From the NCBI RefSeq assembly GCF_003205495.1, contig NZ_QJRX01000004.1:310764-374763 (forward strand): a stretch of DNA of 64,000 nucleotides, written 5' to 3'. Made by a program: the position numbers and the translations under genes. This document shows, one piece after another, positions 53,262-61,167 of this stretch (positions are counted from its first letter, which is position 1; each line of letters begins with the position of its first letter). The stretch comes from Aquipseudomonas alcaligenes (GTDB lineage Bacteria; Pseudomonadota; Gammaproteobacteria; Pseudomonadales; Pseudomonadaceae). The notes under the pieces were generated by a model, which worked only from the letters and a program-made list of their open reading frames with translations, was not told the DNA's origin and did no database searches.

Positions 53262-54203
53262 ATGGCCGACTCCGCCTTTTTCACCCCGCTCAATCACGAA
53301 GCCCTGCTCGCCGTGCGCGGCCCTGACGCCACCAAGTTCCTTCAGGGCCAGCTCACCTGCAACCTCCACTATCTCGACGAACGGACCTGCAGCCTGGGCG
53401 CCCGCTGCACGCCCAAGGGCCGCATGATCTCCAGTTTCCGCATCGTCCGGCACGGCGATGGCTACCTGCTGGCCCTGGCCGGCGAGCTGCTGGAGGAACA
53501 GCTGGCGGACCTGAAGAAGTACGCGGTGTTCTCCAAGTCGACCCTGGCCGACGAATCCGCCACCTGGGTGCGCTTCGGCCTGTCCGGCGGCGACGGCGCC
53601 CTGCTCGCCCTCGGCCTGGACTTGCCGCAGCAGGTCGACAGCGTGGCCCGCGCAGGTGACCTGCTGGCCATACGGCTGCCCGGCGGGCGCGCCGAGCTGT
53701 GGGCACCGACCGCCCAGGCCGAGACCTTGCAGGGCCGCCTGGCCGCGCAGCTGCACGAAGCGCCGCTCAACGACTGGCTGCTCGGCCAGGTGCGCGCCGG
53801 CATCGGCCAGGTGTTCGGCGCCACCCGCGAGCTATTCATCCCGCAGATGATCAACCTGCAGGCGGTCGGCGGCGTCAGCTTCAAGAAGGGTTGCTACACC
53901 GGCCAGGAAATCGTCGCGCGCATGCAGTACCTGGGCAAGCTCAAGCGCCGCCTGCAACACCTGCGCCTGGCTGCCGGCGAGGTGCCGCAGCCGGGTAGCG
54001 AGCTATTCTCGCCGGTGCACGGCTCCAGCGTCGGCGAAGTGGTGCTGGCTGCCCGCGCGCCCGAGGGCGTGGAGCTGCTGGCCGTGCTGCAGGAGGATGC
54101 CAAGGACGATGGCCGCATCCACCTGGGCAGCCCGCAGGGCCCAAGCCTGGAACTGCTCGACCTGCCCTACCAGCTGGACGCCGACCGCGAAATCCAGCGC
54201 TAG
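53262..54203 (+). CDS. ygfZ: Folate-binding protein YgfZ
   Basis: 313 residues, ATG at 53262. GcvT-like fold: LLAVRGPDATKFLQGQLTCNLHYL at the start and the signature KGCYTGQEIVARMQYLG (about 210-226) with the conserved Cys. Uses tetrahydrofolate to help assembly or repair of certain iron-sulfur proteins. It is divergent from the sdhE gene by 119 bp. Confidence 0.95.
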   Translation: MADSAFFTPLNHEALLAVRGPDATKFLQGQLTCNLHYLDERTCSLGARCTPKGRMISSFRIVRHGDGYLLALAGELLEEQLADLKKYAVFSKSTLADESATWVRFGLSGGDGALLALGLDLPQQVDSVARAGDLLAIRLPGGRAELWAPTAQAETLQGRLAAQLHEAPLNDWLLGQVRAGIGQVFGATRELFIPQMINLQAVGGVSFKKGCYTGQEIVARMQYLGKLKRRLQHLRLAAGEVPQPGSELFSPVHGSSVGEVVLAARAPEGVELLAVLQEDAKDDGRIHLGSPQGPSLELLDLPYQLDADREIQR

Positions 54204-54313
54204 ACGAAAAAGCTGATGCAAGAGCCCAGGCAAACGCGGTACAACCCGGGCATACCTGAACCAAGTTCGCCCCAGCGCCTAGACTGATGCGGACGCATGA
54301 TCCGAGAGCCGAG

Positions 54314-55150
54314 ATGAGCAAGCTTGCCGAGAAAGTCCAAGAGGAACTGATCCAGGCCATCGACAACGATGAACTGGTGCTGCCGACCCTGCCGGAAGTG
54401 GCACTCAAGGTGCGCGAAGCGGCGGAAGACCCGAACGTCAGCATCCCGGCCCTGAGCAAGGTGATCGGCAACGACGCGGCGCTCACCGCGCGCATCATCA
54501 AGGTGGTGAACAGCCCGCTGCTGCGCACCAGCAAGGAAATCACCGACATCCAGATGGCCGTCAGCCGCCTCGGCATCAACTACACCTGCAACCTGGCCAC
54601 CGGCCTGGCCATGGAGCAGATGTTCCAGGCCACCAGCGACGTGGTCGACCGCAAGATGCGCGAGGTGTGGAACAAGAGCACCGAAATCGCCGGCATCTGC
54701 CATGTGCTGTGCCGCCACTACACCCGCCTGATGCCCGACCAGGCCACCCTGGCTGGCCTGGTGCACCAGATCGGCGTGCTGCCGATCCTCACCTACGCCG
54801 AAGAGAACAACGCCCTGCTGGCCGACTCGATCAGCCTCAACCACGTGATCGAGAAGATCCACCCGATCATCGGCGACAAGATCCTGCGAGCCTGGGAGTT
54901 CCCCGAGCCGATCGCCATAGTGCCCAGCCAGCACCTGGACTTCACCCGTAACTCGCCGAAAGCCGACTACGTCGACATCGTCCAGGTCGCCACCCTGCAG
55001 AGCTATCTGGGCAGCGAGCACCCCTACACCCAGCTGGACTGGAGCAAGATCCCGGCCTTCGCCAAGCTCGGCCTCGACCCCAACGTCGACATGCAGGCCG
55101 ACGAGGATCTCTCCGCCGCCATGGAAGCGGCCACCAGCATGCTGCAGTAA
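54314..55150 (+). CDS. HDOD domain protein
   Basis: 278 residues from ATG at 54314. An HDOD domain covers residues about 20-215: LVLPTLPEVALKVREAAEDPNVSIPALSKVIGNDAALTARIIKVVNSPLLR, LGINYTCNLATGLAMEQMF, and LVHQIGVLPILTYAEE. HDOD proteins are HD-like helical domains without catalytic residues and take part in signalling; the exact role is unknown. No output domain is fused. Adjoins ygfZ, as in P. aeruginosa (PA0758, from memory). Confidence 0.9.
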   Translation: MSKLAEKVQEELIQAIDNDELVLPTLPEVALKVREAAEDPNVSIPALSKVIGNDAALTARIIKVVNSPLLRTSKEITDIQMAVSRLGINYTCNLATGLAMEQMFQATSDVVDRKMREVWNKSTEIAGICHVLCRHYTRLMPDQATLAGLVHQIGVLPILTYAEENNALLADSISLNHVIEKIHPIIGDKILRAWEFPEPIAIVPSQHLDFTRNSPKADYVDIVQVATLQSYLGSEHPYTQLDWSKIPAFAKLGLDPNVDMQADEDLSAAMEAATSMLQ

Positions 55151-55272
55151 CCCGGCACCCCGACTAGACTGCTGGCATGCCCGGCACTTGGCCGGGCGGC
55201 GATCCAAGCCGTACGCCGCAGGGCGGGAGGACTCCGCCCTGCCCCGCTCAGTTCCGGGTAAGGAAGCGTGCC

Positions 55273-56028
55273 ATGCGTCTGCTGTCCGTGCTATTCACCC
55301 TGCTGCTCTGCTGCACCGCGCGCGCCGATGAGGTGCGCCTGACCAACGGCGAGTGGAGCCCCTACCTCGGCCAGAATCTGCCCCACCACGGCGTTGCCTC
55401 GCGCATCGTCGAAGAAGCCTTTGCCCTAGAAGGCATCCGGGTCAGGTGGGAGTTCTACCCCTGGGCTCGCGCCCTGCGCAGTGCCGAGCGCGGCAAGAGT
55501 GATGGCAGCGCCGTGTGGCTGCGCAGCCCCGAACGCGAGCAGACCTTCTACATCAGTGACCCCGTGGTGGAGAGCGGCTACTACCTGTTCCACCGCAAGG
55601 ACCGCCCCTTCGACTGGCAGCAGGTCGCCGACCTCGCACCGCTGCGCCTCGGCGGCGCCATCGACTATGACTACGGCCAGGCCTTCCAGCAGGCCGAGCG
55701 CGACGGCCTGCTCAGGGTCAAGCGCCTAAGCAGCGAAGAGCAGGGCCTGCGCATGCTGCTGGCCGGTCGTCTGGATGCCTTCCCGATGGACAAGGTGGTG
55801 GCCTTCGACCTGCTGCACAGCCGCTTCAGCCGCGAGCAGCGCAGCCAACTGAGCTTCCACCCGCAGCCGCTGCGCAGCGACAGCCTGCACCTGCTGCTGT
55901 CGAAGCGGGTACCCGGAAATGCCGAGCGCATGGCGCGCTTCAACCGCGGCCTCAAGGCCCTGCAGGACAGCGGCAAGGTCAGCCAGTACCTGCTGGAAAT
56001 CCAGCAGCCGCTGAGCCTGGCGCGCTAG
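55273..56028 (+). CDS. Periplasmic substrate-binding protein (SBP_bac_3-like), orphan
   Basis: 251 residues from ATG at 55273. Signal peptide MRLLSVLFTLLLCCTARA. Family 3 binding-protein fold: VRLTNGEWSPYLGQNLPHHGVASRIVEEAFALEGIRVRWEFYPWARALRSAERGKSDGSAVWLRSPERE, then lobe 2 with DYDYGQAFQQ and LAGRLDAFPMDK. No transporter alongside. It is convergent with tctE, with 23 bp between the stops. It resembles the other two orphan binding proteins at 30482 and 39417. Confidence 0.87.
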   Translation: MRLLSVLFTLLLCCTARADEVRLTNGEWSPYLGQNLPHHGVASRIVEEAFALEGIRVRWEFYPWARALRSAERGKSDGSAVWLRSPEREQTFYISDPVVESGYYLFHRKDRPFDWQQVADLAPLRLGGAIDYDYGQAFQQAERDGLLRVKRLSSEEQGLRMLLAGRLDAFPMDKVVAFDLLHSRFSREQRSQLSFHPQPLRSDSLHLLLSKRVPGNAERMARFNRGLKALQDSGKVSQYLLEIQQPLSLAR

Positions 56029-56051
56029 GGGCCGCTGCGACGACAAGGGCC

Positions 56052-57443
56052 CTAGGCCGGCGGAAAGCTCACCCGCACCAGCAGCCCACCGCCGGCGCCC
56101 CGTTCCAGCTCGACCCGCGCCAGATGGGCGCGACAGATCTCGCCGACGATGGCCAAGCCCAGGCCGGCGCCGCTGCCCTGCGGGTTGCGCCGGTAGAAGC
56201 GCTCGAATACCCGCTCGCGCTCCTCGGCGGGAATCCCCGGGCCGTCGTCCTCCACCTCCAGCACGGCCGGCCGGCATACCCGCAGCACCAGGTTGCCACC
56301 TGCCGGGGTATGCGCCAGGGCATTGTCCACCAGGTTGTAGACCAGCTCGTTGAGCAGGGTCGGCTCGCCCTGGACAACCACGCCCTCCTCGGCCTCCAGG
56401 GCCAGGGCGATGCCGCGCTGGTGCGCCAGGGGCGCCAGAGCCAGGCCCAGCTCGCGCACCAGCTGGGCCAGCTCGACCCGCTCGGCGCCGCCCTCGCTCA
56501 CCGCACGCGCCGCGCGCTCGATACGCGCCAGCGACAGCAGCTGGTTGGCCAGATGGGTGAGGCGGTCGGTGCTCTGCGCCGCCTTCTCCAGGGTGCCGTA
56601 CCACTGCTGCGGCTCGTGCTCGCGCAGGCCCAGTTCGATGCGCGCCTTGAGCGCCGCCAGCGGCGTGCGCAGCTCGTGGGAGGCGTCGGCGATGAACTGC
56701 GCCTGGCGTTCGAACTGCTGGCGCAGGCGCTCGGTGAAATGGTTGAGCGAGACCACCAGCGGGCGCAGCTCGTCCTGCGCCTCGACCAGCGGCAGCGGCC
56801 GCAGGTCGTCCGGCTGGCGCTCCTCCACCGCCGCGCGCAGGCGCTCCAGCGGACGCAGCGCAGCACTCACTGCCAGCCACACCAGGGCCAGGGTGATCAG
56901 CGCCAGCAGGCCCATGCGCCACAGGGTATCGAGCAGCAGACCGCGCGCCATGCGCTCGCGGGCCACGTCGGTCTCGGCCACGCGGATCTCCGCCATGCCG
57001 TTCATCCCCGGTTCGCTGACCGGCTGCAGCAGGCTGACCAGGCGCACGCCGACGCCGTCGAACTCGCCGTCGTAGAAACGCGCCAGCGCCGGGTAGTCGT
57101 CGGTGCGGGGGGTGCCAGGCGGTGGCGCCGGCAGGCCGTCGTAGCCGGACACCAGGCGCCCCTCGAGGTCGCTGACCTGGTAGAAGATGCGCCCCTCCAG
57201 GTCGTAGGCGAAGGGGTCCAGCGCCACATAGGGCACGTCGGCCCGCAGCAGGCCGTCCTCGGTATACAGGCCGTCGGCGATGGCCCGCGCCGAGGCCAGC
57301 AGGGTGCGGTCGTAGGCGTCGTCGGCCGCCGCACGGCCGTTCCAGTAGGCGCTCAGGCTGCCGATCAGCAGCGGGATGGCCAGCAGGATGGCCAGGCGGC
57401 GCAGCAGCCGGCCACGCAGGCTGCCGGCGGCCAGCTCACTCAC
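56052..57443 (-). CDS. tctE: Sensor histidine kinase TctE
   Basis: 463 residues, ATG at 57443 overlapping tctD by 8 bp. TM1 (about 12-27), an extracytoplasmic sensor region with DDAYDRTLLASARAIADGLY, TM2 (about 167-188), HAMP, then FIADASHELRTPLAALKARIELGLRE with the phospho-acceptor His. HATPase motifs LVDNALAHTP, VEDDGPGIP and GSGAGLGLAI. In Pseudomonas TctDE senses citrate or related tricarboxylates and controls the divergent uptake operon. Confidence 0.94.
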   Translation of the reverse strand: MSELAAGSLRGRLLRRLAILLAIPLLIGSLSAYWNGRAAADDAYDRTLLASARAIADGLYTEDGLLRADVPYVALDPFAYDLEGRIFYQVSDLEGRLVSGYDGLPAPPPGTPRTDDYPALARFYDGEFDGVGVRLVSLLQPVSEPGMNGMAEIRVAETDVARERMARGLLLDTLWRMGLLALITLALVWLAVSAALRPLERLRAAVEERQPDDLRPLPLVEAQDELRPLVVSLNHFTERLRQQFERQAQFIADASHELRTPLAALKARIELGLREHEPQQWYGTLEKAAQSTDRLTHLANQLLSLARIERAARAVSEGGAERVELAQLVRELGLALAPLAHQRGIALALEAEEGVVVQGEPTLLNELVYNLVDNALAHTPAGGNLVLRVCRPAVLEVEDDGPGIPAEERERVFERFYRRNPQGSGAGLGLAIVGEICRAHLARVELERGAGGGLLVRVSFPPA

Positions 57444-58107
57444 CCACGGCCTCCAGCAGGTAACCCAGGCCGCGGAAGGTGACGATGCGCACGCTGTCGT
57501 CCTCCAGCTTCTTGCGCAGCCGGTGCACGTAGATCTCGATGGCGTCGGCGCTGGCCTCCTCGTCCAGGCCGAACACCTGGTCGGCCAGCTGCTCCTTGCT
57601 CATCACCCGCCCCGGCCGGGCAATCAGCGCTTCCAGCACGGCCTGCTCGCGCGAGGTCAGGTTGAGCGGCTGCTCGCGCAGGCTGAAGCGCCGGGTGCCG
57701 AGGTCGTAGACCAGTTCGCCGCAGCGCTGCTGCTGCTCGCCGCCCAGCACGCTGCGGCGCAGCAGGGCCTTGACCCGCGCCTCCAGTTCGCTCAGTTCGA
57801 AGGGCTTGGCCAGGTAGTCGTCGGCGCCCAGGTTGAGGCCGTGCACCCGGTCCTTGACCTCGCCACGGGCGGTCAGCATCAGCACCGGCAGGGTCTTGCC
57901 GCGCCCGCGCACGCGGGCCAGCACCGCGAAACCGTCGAGCCGCGGCAGGCCCACGTCGAGCACCGCCAGGGCGTAGTCCTCGCTGGCCAGGGCGTGCTCG
58001 GCGGCCACCCCGTCGTGCAGCACATCGACGGTCAGCCCGGCGCCACGCAGGGCCTGGGCCACGCTCTCGGCCAGGGGCAGATGGTCCTCGACCAGCAGGA
58101 TTCGCAC
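57436..58107 (-). CDS. tctD: Response regulator TctD
   Basis: 223 residues, ATG at 58107. The receiver domain has acidic pocket EDHLP, Asp about 51 in LAVLDVGLPRLDG, and Lys in LAKPFELSEL; the OmpR-type DNA-binding domain has LTSREQAVLEALIARPGRVMSKEQL and EIYVHRLRKKLE. It is divergent from opdH by 209 bp; two adjacent palindromes lie in that spacer. Drives or represses the tricarboxylate uptake genes. Confidence 0.95.
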   Translation of the reverse strand: MRILLVEDHLPLAESVAQALRGAGLTVDVLHDGVAAEHALASEDYALAVLDVGLPRLDGFAVLARVRGRGKTLPVLMLTARGEVKDRVHGLNLGADDYLAKPFELSELEARVKALLRRSVLGGEQQQRCGELVYDLGTRRFSLREQPLNLTSREQAVLEALIARPGRVMSKEQLADQVFGLDEEASADAIEIYVHRLRKKLEDDSVRIVTFRGLGYLLEAVGE

Positions 58108-58185
58108 GGCAGCACACTCCGAAGTCTTGTCGTTATGCGCCGAGTTTAACCAGCGCGGGCGGCCTGTGAAGGGCGCCGCAGGTTT

Positions 58186-58218
58186 CTTTCACGCTGAAAG
58201 GCTGGCGAAAGTTTCGCC
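58186..58218. promoter_or_regulatory. Twin palindromes between tctD and opdH
   Basis: CTTTCA-CGC-TGAAAG (58186-58200) and GGCGAAA-G-TTTCGCC (58204-58218) are two perfect 15-bp palindromes 3 bp apart. The centres are 18 bp apart, so they face slightly different sides of the helix. They are candidate operators for TctD or another regulator. Confidence 0.5.
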
Positions 58219-58316
58219 CCCTAGGATCGCGACCAGGGTGGCAAGAACCACCCGCGAAAACGCCGGCCGCGTGGTTGCCCCGGCGTGACAAGAACAACAA
58301 TCGGAGACCACCTGCA

Positions 58317-59567
58317 ATGCCTATTGCACTGCCCGCAAACCGCCTCGCCCTGGCGATTCTCGCCGCCACCTGCGCCTCCGGCGCCCATGCCGCCTTCATC
58401 GAAGACAGCAGCGCCAGCCTGACCACCACCAACATCTACCTCAACCGCGACTTCCGTGAAGGCGATGGCCAGAACAAGCGCGAGGAATGGGGCCAGGGCT
58501 TCCTGCTCGACGTCCGCTCCGGCTACACCGAAGGCAGCGTCGGCTTCGGCCTCGACGCCCTCGGCATGCTCGGTATCAAGCTCGACTCCGGCAAGGGCCG
58601 CAGCGGCACCGACCTGCTGCCGGTGCAGGACGACGGCGGCACCCCGGACCAGTTCGGTCGCCTCGGCCTGACCGCCAAGGTCAAGGTCTCCGAGACGGAG
58701 TTCCGCTACGGCTCGCACATCCCCGAGCTGCCGGTGGTCAAGGCCAGCGACAGCCGCCTGCTGCCGCAGGTGTTCGAGGGCGGCCTGCTGACCTCCAGCG
58801 ACATCGACAACCTGAGCTTCACCGGCGGGCGCCTGGACAAGGTGATCGACCGCGCCTCGACCAACTCCGAGGACCTCATCCTCAACAGCAAGAACAAGCG
58901 CTTCGCCGGTGGCGTGACGGCCGAGCACATGGACCTGGCCGGCTTCGATTACAGCTTCGCCAAGGGCCTGACCGGGCGCTACTACTACGCCGATGTCGAG
59001 GACATCTACCGCCAGCACTTCCTCGGCCTGCTGGCCAGCCAGCCCCTGGGCGGCGGGACCCTGAGCGCCGACCTGCGCGTCTCGATCAGCGACGACAGCG
59101 GCTCCGCCCAGGCCGGTGAGATCGATAACAACGCCTGGAACGGCCTGGTCTCCTATGCCCACAGCGGGCACAAGGTCGGCCTCGGCTACCAGCACATGAG
59201 CGGCGACACCGGCTTCGCCTACCTCGATGGCAGCGACCCCTTCCTGGTCAACTTCGTGCAGATCAACGACTTCGCCAACGCCGACGAGCGTTCCTGGCAG
59301 GCCCGCTACGACTTCGACTTCGCCGGCCTCGGCATCCCCGGCCTGAGCTTCATGACCCGCTACATCCACGGCGACAACGCCCAGGTCAGCGGCAGCGATG
59401 AAGAAGGCCGCGAGTGGGAACGCGACATCGAGTTCAAGTACGTGGTGCAGAGCGGCCCGCTCAAGGACCTCTACGTGCGCCTGCGCAACGCCAGCTTCCG
59501 TTCCAGTTTCGCCCGCGATGCGGACGAGAACCGCCTGATCGTCGGCTACAGCCTGCCGATCTGGTAA
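58317..59567 (+). CDS. opdH: OprD-family porin OpdH (tricarboxylates)
   Basis: 416 residues from ATG at 58317. Signal peptide ending ASGAHA, then FIEDSSASLTTTNIYLNRDFREG, characteristic of OprD porins. The 18-stranded barrel pattern runs to the C-terminal aromatic-ending strand LIVGYSLPIW. OpdH of P. aeruginosa takes up cis-aconitate and other tricarboxylates. First gene of the operon with tctCBA; 30 bp before tctC. Confidence 0.92.
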   Translation: MPIALPANRLALAILAATCASGAHAAFIEDSSASLTTTNIYLNRDFREGDGQNKREEWGQGFLLDVRSGYTEGSVGFGLDALGMLGIKLDSGKGRSGTDLLPVQDDGGTPDQFGRLGLTAKVKVSETEFRYGSHIPELPVVKASDSRLLPQVFEGGLLTSSDIDNLSFTGGRLDKVIDRASTNSEDLILNSKNKRFAGGVTAEHMDLAGFDYSFAKGLTGRYYYADVEDIYRQHFLGLLASQPLGGGTLSADLRVSISDDSGSAQAGEIDNNAWNGLVSYAHSGHKVGLGYQHMSGDTGFAYLDGSDPFLVNFVQINDFANADERSWQARYDFDFAGLGIPGLSFMTRYIHGDNAQVSGSDEEGREWERDIEFKYVVQSGPLKDLYVRLRNASFRSSFARDADENRLIVGYSLPIW

Positions 59568-59597
59568 GCCACAATAAAACTCCACAGGAGAATGCTG

Positions 59598-60572
59598 ATG
59601 AAAACTGCCCTGTCCCGCATCGCCCTCGCCTTCGGCACCCTCGCCCTGAGCAGCCAGCTGCTGGCCGAGCCCAAGCGCCCCGAGTGCATCGCCCCGGCCA
59701 AGCCCGGCGGCGGTTTCGATCTGACCTGCAAGCTGGCCCAGAGCGGCCTGAAGGACAACGGCCTGCTGAAGGCGCCGATGCGCGTCACCTACATGCCCGG
59801 CGGTGTCGGTGCGGTGGCCTACAACGCCGTGGTCGCCCAGCGGCCGAAGGACGCCGGGACCATCACCGCGTTCTCCTCCGGCTCCCTGCTCAACCTGGCC
59901 CAGGGCAAGTTCGGCCGCTACGACGAGAACGCCGTGCGCTGGCTGGCCGGCATCGGCACCGACTACGGCGCCATCAGCGTGCGCGCCGACTCGCCCTACC
60001 AGACCCTCGACGACCTGGTGCAGGCGCTGAAGAAGGACCCGAGCAGCATCGTCTTCGGTGCCGGCGCCACCATCGGCGGCCAGGACTGGATGCAGACCGC
60101 ACTGATCGCCCGCGCCGCCGGCATCGACCCGCAGAAGCTGCGCTACGTGGCCTTCGAGGGCGGTGGCGAAACCCTCACCGCCATGCTCGGCGGCCATGTG
60201 CAGGTCACCTCCAGCGGCCTCGGCGAAGTCACCCCGCAACTGGCGGCGAACAAGATCCGCGTCATCGCCGTGCTGTCCGACCAGCGCCTGCCGGGCAAGC
60301 TGGCCAACCTGCCGACCGCCAAGGAGCAGGGCTACGACATCACCTGGCCGGTGATCCGTGGCTTCTACATGGGGCCGGAGGTCAGCGATGCCGACTACGC
60401 CTGGTGGAAAGGCCAGTTCGACACCCTGCTGGCCAGCCCCGAGTTCGCCAAGCTGCGCGAACAGCGCGACCTGTTCCCCCTGAGCATGACCGGCGACGAG
60501 CTGAAGGCCTACGTGTTCAAGCAGGTGCAGGACTACAAGGCCCTGGCCGGCGAGTTCGGCCTGGTCCAGTAG
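59598..60572 (+). CDS. tctC: Tripartite tricarboxylate transporter substrate-binding protein TctC
   Basis: 324 residues from ATG at 59598 (AGGAG at 7 nt); an ATG at 59592 is too close to the site. Signal peptide MKTALSRIALAFGTLALSSQLLA. TctC/Bug family features: CIAPAKPGGGFDLTCKLAQ (the PGGGFD motif), TYMPGGVGAVAYNAV and LLNLAQGKFGRYDENAVRWLAG. Binds citrate in the periplasm and delivers it to TctAB. Followed by a large hairpin before tctB. Confidence 0.94.
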   Translation: MKTALSRIALAFGTLALSSQLLAEPKRPECIAPAKPGGGFDLTCKLAQSGLKDNGLLKAPMRVTYMPGGVGAVAYNAVVAQRPKDAGTITAFSSGSLLNLAQGKFGRYDENAVRWLAGIGTDYGAISVRADSPYQTLDDLVQALKKDPSSIVFGAGATIGGQDWMQTALIARAAGIDPQKLRYVAFEGGGETLTAMLGGHVQVTSSGLGEVTPQLAANKIRVIAVLSDQRLPGKLANLPTAKEQGYDITWPVIRGFYMGPEVSDADYAWWKGQFDTLLASPEFAKLREQRDLFPLSMTGDELKAYVFKQVQDYKALAGEFGLVQ

Positions 60573-60602
60573 GGAAGCTGCTGCGCTAGGAAAGGCTGTG
60601 TT

Positions 60603-60660
60603 GGAAGGCGGCTCGGCTCGGTCATTGGGTTGACCCAACTCCCTCCCCTCGCCGCCTTCC
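60603..60660 (+). repeat. Nested stem-loop between tctC and tctB
   Basis: A perfect 10-bp outer stem GGAAGGCGGC/GCCGCCTTCC (60603-60612, 60651-60660) encloses an inner stem TTGGGT/ACCCAA (60625-60638). There is no T-run after it, so it is probably an mRNA stabiliser or processing site rather than a full terminator. Confidence 0.65.
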
Positions 60661-60719
60661 GCCTTGCCTTTCCGTCGCTCGCGACGCTTCCCGCCTCCCC
60701 CTATCACGAGGAACTCCTC

Positions 60720-61166
60720 ATGTACGTCCGCCTGTTCGCCGCGGTGTGGCTGCTCGTCTGCGCCTTTCTCGCCGTGGTCGCCTGGGGCTTCCAGGCGCCC
60801 TTTTCCTACGACCCGGTCGGCCCGCGCGCCTACCCCCTGCTGCTGCTGAGCCTGATGGCCGTCGCCGCCCTGTGGCTGCTGTGCAAGCCGAGCGGCGAGC
60901 CGACCCCGCCGATCTCCTGGGCGCTGGCGCGCAAGGTCGGCCTGTGCGTCGGCGCCCTGCTGGCCTACGCCCTGCTGTTCGAGCCGCTGGGCTTCGTGCT
61001 CAGTACCGCCCTGGCCGGCTTCGGCCTCGGCCTGCTGTTCGGCGGCCGCCTGCTGCCCAGCGCCCTCAGCGGCCTGCTGATGGGCACCCTGCTGTTTGGC
61101 CTGTTCGACTACCTGCTGGACGTGCCGCTGCCGCTCGGCCTGTTCGCCGCTTTCGTGGAGAGCTGA
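60720..61166 (+). CDS. tctB: Tripartite tricarboxylate transporter small membrane subunit TctB
   Basis: 148 residues from ATG at 60720. Four membrane segments; start MYVRLFAAVWLLVCAFLAVVAWGF, then FSYDPVGPRAYPLLLLSLMA, typical of TctB (the DPVGPRAYP motif). Forms the permease with TctA. Stops 1 bp before the tctA start codon. Confidence 0.92.
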   Translation: MYVRLFAAVWLLVCAFLAVVAWGFQAPFSYDPVGPRAYPLLLLSLMAVAALWLLCKPSGEPTPPISWALARKVGLCVGALLAYALLFEPLGFVLSTALAGFGLGLLFGGRLLPSALSGLLMGTLLFGLFDYLLDVPLPLGLFAAFVES

Positions 61167-61167
61167 A

